A stretch of 54,716 nt of DNA from positions 1 to 54,716 of the forward strand of contig JABFSA010000049.1 of the NCBI GenBank assembly GCA_013140775.1, given 5' to 3'. Positions 25,210 through 35,857 of this stretch are shown in pieces (the first letter of the stretch is position 1; every line of letters begins with the position of its first letter). The stretch comes from Acidobacteriota bacterium. GTDB lineage: Bacteria; Acidobacteriota; Vicinamibacteria; Vicinamibacterales; UBA2999. The position numbers were made by a program, and so were the translations under genes. The notes below the pieces were generated by a model. That model searched no databases. It was not told where the DNA came from and was given only the letters and a program-made list of their open reading frames with translations.

Positions 25210-26239
25210 CCTCGAGCTGATCGTAGCGGCAGTCCTCGGGCTGTCGATCGGGCCGCCAGCGCAGGAACACGGCGGCGTGACGGAATCGATCGCCCTGCAT
25301 GTGGTCGTATTTCACTTCGCACACGCGTTCGACTCGCACGGGTTCCCACGACAGATCCTTCCCTGCGCTCCATCGACTCTGCCCACCGGGCATGCGGGTC
25401 ATCTCGCGACCGGCATCCGCCCACTCCTTCCAGGGGTGCGACGTGAGTGCATGCTGCCGCAGCGGCTCGAGCTCCTCTGCCAGCGTCTTCCGCGTCGCCG
25501 CGGTGAAAGACGACGTGACGCCGACGTGATGCAGCCGGCCCTTGTCGTCGTACAAGCCAAGGAGCAGTGATCCGATCAGGACGTTTGGGCCGGTCTTGTG
25601 CCACCTGAAACCCGCAACGACGCAGTCCGCGGTTCGTACGTGCTTGATCTTCAGCATCGCGCGTTTGCCGGGCTGATACGTTGCCGCGGAGGGTTTCGCG
25701 ATCACACCGTCGAGCCCCGCGCCCTCGAACTCCTTCAACCATCGCGCGGCCTTTTCCACGTCTCGCGTCATGGGCGTGAGGTGAAGCGGCGCGGCCTGGC
25801 CGGCCAGCAGCGTCTCGAGAAGGCGGCGCCGTTCATCCTGTGGCTCCTGACGTACATCCCGTCCACCGGAGGCGAGGATGTCGAATGCGACAAAGGACGC
25901 CGGCGTTTCTTTGGCGAGCTTCGCGACGCGTGATGCGGCGGGATGCAGCCTCATCTGCAGCAGGTCGAAGTTCAGCCCTTCTGGTGTTGCGATGACGATC
26001 TCGCCGTCCAGAACGCAGCCGTCTGGCAACTGTGCCAGCAGCGCGTCGTGCAGCTCAGGAAAGTAGCGATCGAGCGGACGCAGGTCGCGGCTCTGAATGA
26101 AGAGCTCCGAACCCGAGCGGAACACGAGGGCGCGAAAGCCGTCCCATTTAGGCTCGAAGAGATAGTCGCCGCCAGACGGAAGCTGCTCGCTGATCTTCGC
26201 GAGCATCGGCTCGACAGGAGGCTCGATCGGAAAGGGCAT
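25154..26239 (-). CDS. ATP-dependent DNA ligase (LigD ligase-domain type)
   Basis: A 361-residue ligase. Motif I is FEPKWDGFRAL, with the adenylated Lys at about residue 31. Further motifs are SRDLRPLDRYFPEL (motif Ia region), LDGEIV (III), FDIL (IIIa), GLDGVIAKP (IV) and AMLKIK (V). The C-terminal OB-fold contains VGVTSSFTAATRKTL and ERVCEVKYDHMQGDRFRHAAVFLRWRPDR. It seals nicks using ATP and, with the adjacent polymerase gene, would supply the LigD activities of end joining as separate proteins. The genes converge and overlap by 56 bp. The ATG at 26237-26239 is followed upstream by a (TAGTCTC)5 array. Confidence 0.93.
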   Translation of the reverse strand: MPFPIEPPVEPMLAKISEQLPSGGDYLFEPKWDGFRALVFRSGSELFIQSRDLRPLDRYFPELHDALLAQLPDGCVLDGEIVIATPEGLNFDLLQMRLHPAASRVAKLAKETPASFVAFDILASGGRDVRQEPQDERRRLLETLLAGQAAPLHLTPMTRDVEKAARWLKEFEGAGLDGVIAKPSAATYQPGKRAMLKIKHVRTADCVVAGFRWHKTGPNVLIGSLLLGLYDDKGRLHHVGVTSSFTAATRKTLAEELEPLRQHALTSHPWKEWADAGREMTRMPGGQSRWSAGKDLSWEPVRVERVCEVKYDHMQGDRFRHAAVFLRWRPDRQPEDCRYDQLEVTTSYELEKVFGAAGRQD

Positions 26240-26245
26240 GATCGC

Positions 26246-26280
26246 TAGTCTCTAGTCTTTAGTCTCTAGTCTCTAGTCCC
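26246..26280. repeat. 7-bp tandem repeat (TAGTCTC)5
   Basis: Five consecutive units: TAGTCTC (26246-26252), TAGTCTT (26253-26259), TAGTCTC (26260-26266), TAGTCTC (26267-26273), TAGTCCC (26274-26280). It lies between the ligase start codon and the fur-katG promoter, that is, in a divergent promoter region. Confidence 0.85.
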
Positions 26281-26295
26281 GAGCCCCGAGCGGGA

Positions 26296-26324
26296 TCAAA
26301 TATTAGAATGATTCCATTATTTGA
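26296..26324. promoter_or_regulatory. 29-bp palindrome, predicted PerR/FurA-type operator of fur-katG
   Basis: Two 14-bp arms around a central G at 26310 match at 12 of 14 positions. The outer arms TCAAATA (26296-26302) and TATTTGA (26318-26324) are perfect. The inner 15 bp (26303-26317, TTAGAAT-G-ATTCCAT) agree at 10 of 14 positions with the Bacillus PerR box TTATAAT-N-ATTATAA. It ends 6 bp before the fur start codon and contains TAGAAT (26304-26309), a possible -10. A repressor bound here would block the promoter, giving peroxide-responsive autoregulation of the operon. Function is inferred. Confidence 0.75.
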
Positions 26325-26330
26325 TGTAGG

Positions 26331-29050
<2,720 letters not shown>

Positions 29051-29083
29051 ATTCCGAGGCCGAACGACAGACAGCAGAACACT

Positions 29084-29115
29084 GCCGAAGCGGGTGCCAA
29101 ACCACCCGCTTCGGC
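29084..29115. terminator. Strong hairpin between katG and the RDD gene
   Basis: GCCGAAGCGGGTG (29084-29096) pairs perfectly over 13 bp with CACCCGCTTCGGC (29103-29115), loop CCAAAC. There is only AAAATG on the plus side and no clear T tract on either strand. It lies between convergent genes and probably protects or ends both transcripts. Confidence 0.65.
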
Positions 29116-29133
29116 AAAATGAGTTGATGCCGG

Positions 29134-29151
29134 GTCCGGCTGAAGCCAGAC
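29134..29151. repeat. Dispersed hairpin element, copy 2
   Basis: GTCCGGC-TGAA-GCCAGAC, the same stem and loop as at 11359-11376 with one changed base in the 3' arm. Member of the GGCTGAAGCC family. Confidence 0.55.
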
Positions 29152-29187
29152 GCCGCGACAACGGACCGCGCGGGCGACGTCCCGCTG

Positions 29188-29622
29188 TCAGGACACGCGG
29201 ACGACGCGTGTGCCGCCGGCCAGCAGATCGTGCTTCCCCTGGCGAAGAGGACTCGAGCGGATTGTCGTCGCTATCCAGATCCATGCACCGAGCGCGAGGA
29301 ACGGCCCCGCGAAGGGTATGGCGCCCAGCACTGTGAAGGACTCGCGAATCACCGCCTGTTCGAACGTGGGATGGCCGCCCAGCGGCGCCAGTACCCGCAG
29401 GCCCAGCGCAAACTTTCCGGGTGTTGCGCCGGTGAGCACGTCGAACACGACGAAGTAGGCCAGAACAACCGCTGCGCCGAGGAACAGCCAGTCGAATCCG
29501 AAGCCCATCACCCACCCCAGCGCAACGTCAACTCCCACGAGCACCACGGTGTCGATCGCACGGGCGAAGAGCCGGATCGAAAAGTCAGCTGGAACTGGTG
29601 AGACGGACTGGGATGACAACAC
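29188..29622 (-). CDS. RDD family membrane protein
   Basis: A 144-residue membrane protein. ADFSIRLFARAIDTVVLVGVD carries the R-x-x-A-x-x-x-D core at the start of the first helix. Two further helices follow (WLFLGAAVVLAYFVVFDVL, and AIPFAGPFLALGAWIWIA), separated by the conserved ATPGKFALGLRV loop. The end RQGKHDLLAGGTRVV is typical of the family. RDD proteins are small membrane proteins with few known roles (ion transport in some). A GTG at 29620-29622 with AAAGGT upstream is the preferred start; earlier in-frame starts would run into the divergent sthA leader. Confidence 0.8.
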   Translation of the reverse strand: MLSSQSVSPVPADFSIRLFARAIDTVVLVGVDVALGWVMGFGFDWLFLGAAVVLAYFVVFDVLTGATPGKFALGLRVLAPLGGHPTFEQAVIRESFTVLGAIPFAGPFLALGAWIWIATTIRSSPLRQGKHDLLAGGTRVVRVS

Positions 29623-29733
29623 GGGCGTGACCTTTCGAAGCTGACGTGACACCCTTTTATACCTGACGGGCCTTCGTGACGATAATCCAGGAGGTACCCG
29701 CTGACCGGCGTCGCGGCCGGAAGACTCCCTTCT

Positions 29734-31128
29734 ATGGACAACGAATTCGATCTGGTGGTTATTGGCAGCGGCCCTGGCGGCGAAGGCGCCGCCATGCAGG
29801 GGGCCAAACAGGGCAAGTCGGTCGCGGTGATCGAGCGAATGGCTCACATCGGCGGTGCGTGCACACACCTGGGCACGATTCCGAGCAAGTCACTCCGCCA
29901 CGCCATTTTTCAGATGACCGAAGCGAACAGCAATCCGCTGTTCAGAGGCTCAGGCCTGACGACCAACCTGGAGTTCCGTGACCTCCGGAAGGCGGCACGG
30001 TCGATCATCGACCGACAGGTCGAGATGCGGCGCGGCTTCTACGACCGCAACGATATCCAGGTGCTGCCCGGCCGTGCGAAGTTTCTGGACGCCAACACCA
30101 TCGATATCGAGGACGGAGACACGCGACGGCAGCAGGTACGCGCCAAAACGATCGTCATCGCCACAGGATCGCGCCCCTATCGACCCTCAGACGTGGACTT
30201 CACGCACCCGCGCATCTTCGACAGCGACACCATCTTGAACCTCGAGCGATCGCCACACGCCATCACGATCTACGGCGCGGGCGTGGTGGGTTGCGAATAC
30301 ACGTCGATGTTTCGCAACCTGGAGTGCAAGGTCAACCTGGTCAACACGCGATCCAAGCTGCTCGAATTCCTGGATGACGAGATCAGTGATGCGCTGAGTT
30401 ACCACATTCGCGAGCGCGGCGTGGTGATTCGCCATAACGAAACGTACGAGAAGATCACCGGCGTCGAAGACGGCGTCGTCCTTTCGCTGAAGTCCGGAAA
30501 GCAGCTCAAGACCGACATTCTCCTCTGGGCCAACGGCCGCACAGGCAATACCGACGACCTGGGACTGGAGACGATCGGCCTGGCCCCGAACCAGCGCGGA
30601 CAACTCGACGTGAACGAAGATTTTCAGACATCGGTACCGCACGTCTATGCGGTTGGCGATGTGATTGGATTCCCGGCCCTCGCCAGCGCAGCCTACGTGC
30701 AGGGACGCTATGCGGCCAGCCACGGCCTTCATGGCACAGCCGAGCGGTCGCTCGTATTTCACATCCCGACCGGGATCTACACCAGTCCGGAAATCAGTTC
30801 AGTGGGGCGGACCGAGCGGGAATTGACCGCCGCAAAGGTGCCGTACGAGATCGGCCACGCCCAGTTCAAGAGCTTGGCGCGCGCGCAGATCACCGGACAG
30901 ACGGTCGGCATGCTCAAACTGCTCTTCCACCGCGAAACACTGGAAATTCTCGGCGTGCACTGCTTCGGCGCCAACGCGGCTGAGATCATCCATATCGGGC
31001 AGGCGATCATGGCGCAAAAGGGTCAGGCGAACACCCTGCTCTACTTCATCAACACCACCTTCAACTATCCGACGATGGCCGAGGCGTATCGAGTGGCGGC
31101 ACTCAACGGATACAACCGCCTGTTCTGA
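29734..31128 (+). CDS. sthA: Soluble pyridine nucleotide transhydrogenase
   Basis: A 464-residue cytosolic FAD flavoprotein (EC 1.6.1.1) that reoxidises NADPH with NAD+. The FAD dinucleotide fold is [14 protein letters not shown] (about residues 8-21). The active region reads [17 protein letters not shown], with Thr replacing the first redox-active Cys of related disulfide reductases, as in E. coli SthA. Other blocks are the NAD(P) fold [32 protein letters not shown], and the dimer-interface end [15 protein letters not shown] and [20 protein letters not shown]. It balances NADPH/NADH under catabolic or oxidative load. It follows katG with one divergent gene between. Confidence 0.93.
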   Translation: MDNEFDLVVIGSGPGGEGAAMQGAKQGKSVAVIERMAHIGGACTHLGTIPSKSLRHAIFQMTEANSNPLFRGSGLTTNLEFRDLRKAARSIIDRQVEMRRGFYDRNDIQVLPGRAKFLDANTIDIEDGDTRRQQVRAKTIVIATGSRPYRPSDVDFTHPRIFDSDTILNLERSPHAITIYGAGVVGCEYTSMFRNLECKVNLVNTRSKLLEFLDDEISDALSYHIRERGVVIRHNETYEKITGVEDGVVLSLKSGKQLKTDILLWANGRTGNTDDLGLETIGLAPNQRGQLDVNEDFQTSVPHVYAVGDVIGFPALASAAYVQGRYAASHGLHGTAERSLVFHIPTGIYTSPEISSVGRTERELTAAKVPYEIGHAQFKSLARAQITGQTVGMLKLLFHRETLEILGVHCFGANAAEIIHIGQAIMAQKGQANTLLYFINTTFNYPTMAEAYRVAALNGYNRLF

Positions 31129-31179
31129 GCTCGACTCCGGGCGCTCAACGGGCCTCGGTTCGGCGCGGCACTCGCACGA

Positions 31180-31998
31180 ATGCGGGTCCTCGTCCCCGAA
31201 CACACCGTCCGCTTCGTCGACCAGTTGCGTGCCACCGAAGGCTGGCACGAGTCGCTTGGCTTACCGACGGCCGTCGAGGCCTCGATCGGCGCCATCACCC
31301 ACCGGTTGACTCGCGGTGTCGAGATCGAGGTTCGCGCTCTCGGCGCAGAACTCGCAGAGATCAGGCGCCTCGTGCCATGGCTCTCGACGGTGCCCGTGGT
31401 CGCATTCGTGCTGCTCACGTGGTGGCATCGCTTTCGTCGATCGACGACGCGAGTGCTGCCCACACCGCACTTGCGATGGCGAGGAGACGAGTTCCTGCGC
31501 AACCTCGACCGGCTGCTGGCCGCGTACACGCGGGCACAGGTGCTGTCGGCAGCCATCGTCGGCGCTCTTTGCTGGGTCGGCTTCGCAGCACTCGGCCTCC
31601 CGTATCCCGGCACGTTGGGCCTTGCCGCCGGATTGCTGGAGGTCGTGCCTCTGGCCGGTCCCATCGTCGCCGCCGTCGTCGCCACCGCGGCAGCCCCGGA
31701 CCGTGTCCTCGGAGTCCTGCTGTTCCTGGCGACGCTGCGGGTGCTGCAGGACTACGTCATCTACCCGCGCCTCATCAAACGCACGCTGCACCTGCACCCG
31801 CTGGCGGTTGTACTGGCCATCTGGGCCGGGGCGACGCTGGGCGGCATCATCGGCGTGTGCCTGGCAGTCCCGATCGTCGGCTTGATCAAGGCCGCGCACC
31901 GGCACTGGCGGGAGTATCGTGATATCGAGACTCTGGTCGCGGAAGAGAGCGCCCGATCCGCGTACAGTTCGCGTGGCGTGAACGGAGCCGGCCCTTGA
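31180..31998 (+). pseudogene. AI-2E family transporter, 5'-truncated
   Basis: 272 residues corresponding to the central and C-terminal part of an AI-2E/PerM-type permease (usual length about 330-380). The first two transmembrane helices are missing. Present are the helix before LTWWHRFRRSTTRVLP, the amphipathic FLRNLDRLLAAYTRAQVL segment, LGLPYPGTLGLAAGLLEVVPLAGPIVAA, and DYVIYPRLIKRTLHLHPLAVVLAIWAGATLGGIIGVCLAVPIVGL. The frame is the same as that of sthA and is open from the sthA stop (31126-31128) onward, so there is room for only 17 more codons. It is probably a remnant with the 5' end deleted. The ATG at 31180 lacks a Shine-Dalgarno sequence. Confidence 0.65.
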
Positions 31999-32133
31999 AG
32001 AGACCGTGCGAGGCCGGATAGCGGTCGGTTATCCCCAGCCACAGCCGGTCCCGTGGCACGGCGTGGCTCGGTTACGATATCCCTTCTGGCATCCATCACC
32101 TTTTCGTCACCGACCTCCCGTCCTGGGTCTCCA

Positions 32134-34389
32134 GTGGTTTCTGGTTTCACCCGTCGCGTGAAAGGCGTCCCCACATCCCCGGCAGCGTGCGGCGCCGTGT
32201 TGGGCCTGCTCGCCGTCTTCATGGTGACAACGCCGGCCGCGGCGCAAACGCGGGAACGACGAGCGGTCACGGCATACCCGGTGACGACGCCCATCACAAT
32301 CGACGGCACGCTCAACGAGGCCTTCTACCGCACGGTGCAGCCGGCATCCGACTTCATTCAGATCGAGCCGCAGGACGGCGCACCGGCCACCGAGAAGACC
32401 GAGATGTGGATCGGCTTCGATCGCGACACTCTGTATCTCTCGTTCCGGTGCTGGGAAAGCCGCATGGACCGGGTCGTCGCGAAAGAGATGCGTCGCGACA
32501 ACTCGGCCATCTGGGGCGGCGACGATGTCGTGGTGTTCTACCTGGACACGTTCAACGACGGGCGGAACGGTGTCCAGTTCGTGATCAATTCCATCGGCGG
32601 ACGAACCGATGGACAGGCGTCCAACGACGGCGCCTACAACGGCGACTTCAACATGATCTGGGACGTTTCGACGGGCCGGTTCGACGGCGGCTGGATCATC
32701 GAGACCGCCGTGCCGTTCAAGTCGCTGCGTTACCAGCCGGGCACCGATCAGCTGTGGGGCATCAACGTCGTCCGTACGAACCGATGGAAGAACGAGCTCT
32801 CGTTCCTGAACCCTGTACCCAAGGAACGCGGGCAGGCCGGGGTTCATTTCTCTTCAGTCACAGGACTGCTGCAGGGGATCGTCGCGCCATCCGGATCGCG
32901 CAACCTCGAGCTCAAGCCGTACGCCATCTCCAACGCCACGGGACGGGCCGTCGCCGGCCGCGGTCTGCAAGATGACCTGGCCGCTGAGGTTGGTGTGGAC
33001 GCCAAGTACGGGCTGACGCAGAACCTGACCGTCGATCTCACATACAACACAGACTTCGCACAGGTCGAAGCGGATCAGCAACAGGTCAACCTCACGAGGT
33101 TCAGCCTGTTCTTTCCTGAAAAGCGTGACTTCTTCCTCGAGAACCAGGGGATGTTCACCTTCGGCGGAGCGTCCAACCAGTCCACTGCGGACAACGTGCC
33201 GATCCTCTTCTACAGCCGCCGCATCGGCCTGGAGGGAGGCCAGGCAGTGCCGATTCGTGGCGGCGGTCGCCTGACGGGCCGCGTCGGCCGGTATACGCTT
33301 GGCCTCATCAACATCCAGACCGGTGAGGAGCCCGCCACCTCCGCGCAGCCGACCAACTTTTCCGTCGTGCGCATGAGGCGGGACATCCTGCGGCGCAGCA
33401 GCGTCGGGCTTCTGCTGACCGGACGCACCACCACCGGGACGGGGCTTCAGAACAACGCCGCGTACGGTGTGGACGGCACGTTCGGGTTCTTCCAGAGCCT
33501 TTCGATCAACACATATTGGGCGCGCACCGAGGATCATCTGCGCGCTGCGCCCGCGGGCAGCGGCGATCGCACCAGCTATCGAGGACAGCTCGATTACAAC
33601 GGCGATCGATACGGCGTGCAGTTAGAACGGCTGGCTGTCGGCGACGCGTTCAATCCGGGTGTGGGCTTCCTGCGGCGGTCCGACATACGCCGCAGCTTCG
33701 GGCAGGCGCGGTTCTCGCCGCGACCGCGACGAAACGGCGTGGTGCGCAAGTACTCCTGGACAGGGTCGGTCAACTACGTGGAGAACGGCGCCGGACGTCT
33801 CGAAACGCGCGAGCGCGAGGCAGAGTTCGGCATCGACTTTCAGAACGCTGACCGGCTCACCGCCACCTATACCGGCACGTTTGAATACTTACCAAGACCA
33901 TTCCGCATCGCGAACCGCGTCACGCTGCCGGTGGGCGACTACGATTTCGACACCGTACGTCTCGCGTACAACCGCGCCAACCGCCAACGCGTCGCAGGCA
34001 ACCTGACCGCCGAGACCGGCACGTTCTACAACGGCCGCAAGACGGCGTTCGGACTCGCCGCAGGCCGCGTCAACTTCTCCCCGAGATTTTCGGTCGAGCC
34101 GACGTACTCGGTGAACTGGGTCGATCTGACAGAAGGACAGTTCACGTCGCAGCTCTTCGGCTCCCGGATGACATTCACGAGCACGCCGTTCATGTTCACG
34201 AGTGCGCTCCTCCAGTACAACTCCGACACGCACTCACTCTCGACCAATGTCCGGTTCCGATGGGAATACCGCCCTGGCAGCGAGCTGTTCATCGTCTACA
34301 ACGACGAGCGCGACACGTTTGCCCGTGCGTTTCCCGACCTCACCAATCGGGCATTCATCATCAAGATCAACCGGTTGTTCCGGCTCTAG
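32134..34389 (+). CDS. CBM9-like/DUF5916 outer-membrane protein
   Basis: About 750 residues. The GTG at 32134 gives a signal peptide with an RRVK n-region, hydrophobic ACGAVLGLLAVFMV and cleavage at AAAQ; a GTG at 32053 is also possible, and no start has a good ribosome site. Residues about 45-210 are a carbohydrate-binding family 9-like domain (ITIDGTLNEAFYRTV, WIGFDRDTLYLSFRCWES, WIIETAVPFKSLRY). The remainder is the DUF5916 region, a probable outer-membrane beta-barrel (TDFAQVEADQQQVNLTRF, LFFPEKRDFFLEN, ending IKINRLFRL). Proteins of this type are found next to TonB receptors and peptidases and are thought to bind or degrade polymers; no substrate is evident. Confidence 0.85.
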   Translation: MVSGFTRRVKGVPTSPAACGAVLGLLAVFMVTTPAAAQTRERRAVTAYPVTTPITIDGTLNEAFYRTVQPASDFIQIEPQDGAPATEKTEMWIGFDRDTLYLSFRCWESRMDRVVAKEMRRDNSAIWGGDDVVVFYLDTFNDGRNGVQFVINSIGGRTDGQASNDGAYNGDFNMIWDVSTGRFDGGWIIETAVPFKSLRYQPGTDQLWGINVVRTNRWKNELSFLNPVPKERGQAGVHFSSVTGLLQGIVAPSGSRNLELKPYAISNATGRAVAGRGLQDDLAAEVGVDAKYGLTQNLTVDLTYNTDFAQVEADQQQVNLTRFSLFFPEKRDFFLENQGMFTFGGASNQSTADNVPILFYSRRIGLEGGQAVPIRGGGRLTGRVGRYTLGLINIQTGEEPATSAQPTNFSVVRMRRDILRRSSVGLLLTGRTTTGTGLQNNAAYGVDGTFGFFQSLSINTYWARTEDHLRAAPAGSGDRTSYRGQLDYNGDRYGVQLERLAVGDAFNPGVGFLRRSDIRRSFGQARFSPRPRRNGVVRKYSWTGSVNYVENGAGRLETREREAEFGIDFQNADRLTATYTGTFEYLPRPFRIANRVTLPVGDYDFDTVRLAYNRANRQRVAGNLTAETGTFYNGRKTAFGLAAGRVNFSPRFSVEPTYSVNWVDLTEGQFTSQLFGSRMTFTSTPFMFTSALLQYNSDTHSLSTNVRFRWEYRPGSELFIVYNDERDTFARAFPDLTNRAFIIKINRLFRL

Positions 34390-34398
34390 TTTTACGAC

Positions 34399-35211
34399 CT
34401 ATTTCGTCTTGTCGGAGATGTCCGACTTGAAGCCCTGAACTTCGGACGCGGCGTAGACCTGTTCGAGGAAGTCCGTGTCGTCCGGCAATCGCTTCAACGG
34501 CATGCGATCGCGCGAGATCCACGGCTTCGTGTAGACGAGTGGGTCGTCGATCGTGACGGTGAGCTCAATCACATTGGCGCTCACCCGGTTGTAGCGTTCC
34601 TGTACCTTGAGCGCCTCACTGTGCGGAAAGCCGCCGCTGTCGATCCACGTGCGATCCGTCATACCGACCGTGTCCACGACAAACGTCGAGTCGTTCTCCC
34701 AGCGCCCCGTGGAATAGCCGAACCATCGGGGATCAGGATCGACAGGCGGCTTTCGGCCGTCGGTCCAGATGATGCGCCACGTCTGGTTGAATGAGTAGAG
34801 CATCAGCACAGCCTTCGGCGTGTGCACGATCCGGGTCGGCCGAAACTCGTAGTTGACCATGCGAGGAAATCCCGAAGGATCGCCTAACGTTGTCAGCGGA
34901 TCGTTGCCCTCGTAGACCTTGGCGGAGTACGGGCCGTGCCCCGGCTTGTTGGCCGCCACCATTTTCTGGCCCAGTGGTGTCATGGGCGGCACCATGCGCC
35001 CGGAGAAGTAGTTCTCACCCCCCGCGATTCCGGCCTGACCAGGATCCCACGCACCGGTCAAATCGCGCGCCGGCGCCGGCCCGCCGCCGGTGACCTTGGC
35101 AAACTCATCGTTTGGCAGCCCCGCAAAACCCCAGGACTGTCCGGAGACCTGGTAAGGCACGCTCACCATGGTCAACACAACGGTGATGCCCGCAAATAAG
35201 GTTGTTCGCAT
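34399..35211 (-). CDS. Secreted protein, diverged WGDSIGWYEN-family member
   Basis: A 270-residue exported protein with a signal peptide (MRTTLFAGITVVLTMVSVPYQVSGQ). The mature part has DLTGAWDPGQAG, GDPSGFPRMVNYEF, WRIIWTDGRKPPVDPDPRWFGYSTGRWENDSTFVVDTVGMTDRTWIDSGGFPHSE (quoted in part: FGYSTGRWEND, FVVDTVGM) and VTIDDPLVYTKPW. The order of motifs is that of the proteins at 6967 and 22359, but the Cys pair is absent and WGDSIGWYEN is replaced by FGYSTGRWEND. It lies 13 bp downstream of a DUF6152 gene on the same strand, a probable operon, and converges with the CBM9/DUF5916 gene with 9 bp between stops. Function unknown. Confidence 0.85.
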   Translation of the reverse strand: MRTTLFAGITVVLTMVSVPYQVSGQSWGFAGLPNDEFAKVTGGGPAPARDLTGAWDPGQAGIAGGENYFSGRMVPPMTPLGQKMVAANKPGHGPYSAKVYEGNDPLTTLGDPSGFPRMVNYEFRPTRIVHTPKAVLMLYSFNQTWRIIWTDGRKPPVDPDPRWFGYSTGRWENDSTFVVDTVGMTDRTWIDSGGFPHSEALKVQERYNRVSANVIELTVTIDDPLVYTKPWISRDRMPLKRLPDDTDFLEQVYAASEVQGFKSDISDKTK

Positions 35212-35224
35212 AAGAGGCCCTCGC

Positions 35225-35596
35225 CTACCGAATCTTCTGCCCGTCGGGCAACGTCACGGTCTCGATCATGCCAACCGGTTCGCCGCTTCTCGCCGGACGA
35301 ATGACGACGGTCACCGCGTCGCCGACATTGAGTGTCCGCCTGCTCCACCCTCGCTTCGACAGGTCGGCGATATTGGCGGTGGCAACGGACCATGTCTTGA
35401 CCGTACCGTCCGTACCCTTCACGTCCATTCGGAGGGTGCAGTGTGGATTCCTCCACTGCCATTCCACAACGGTTCCCTGCAACGTCATCTCCGTAGTCGA
35501 GTCGAACATCGCTGCACTGTGATGTGCGACGGCCGCCGCCGGTGCACACATCACCACGGTTGCGACAACACCCAAAATAACAATGGCCCTTCTCAC
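35225..35596 (-). CDS. DUF6152 family exported protein
   Basis: A 123-residue exported protein. The GTG at 35594-35596 is preferred over the ATG at 35614, because GGAGG lies 7 bp before it and the signal peptide then begins VRRAIVILG and ends at AAAVA. The mature start is HHSAAMFDSTTEMTLQGTVVEW, followed by WRNPHCTLRMDV, WSVATANIADLSKRGWSRRTLNVGDAVTVVIRPARSG and LPDGQKIR, the typical DUF6152 pattern. It is first in a two-gene unit with the secreted protein at 34399-35211. The 35597-35857 gap upstream contains no gene and no clear promoter. Confidence 0.88.
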   Translation of the reverse strand: MRRAIVILGVVATVVMCAPAAAVAHHSAAMFDSTTEMTLQGTVVEWQWRNPHCTLRMDVKGTDGTVKTWSVATANIADLSKRGWSRRTLNVGDAVTVVIRPARSGEPVGMIETVTLPDGQKIR

Positions 35597-35857
35597 AGCA
35601 GTACCTCCGTGCATGCGTACAAAAGGAACAACGCCGATCAGCTACCTACGACCACAGGTGCCCACCGCCAACGCCGGATATTCGTGAGTGAAGCGTATTT
35701 CCTATGCGCGGGGGATTCAACGCTCAAATCGGGTTGACGTCGAGGGCGATACCCCGGGGGCTGGCGAGCCCGCAAAGACGGCCTGGGCAGCCAGATCGCG
35801 CGGAATCCAGTCACGAATCGGGGGCTCCGCCAGGGGACCCGCCCATAATGAAGACAC

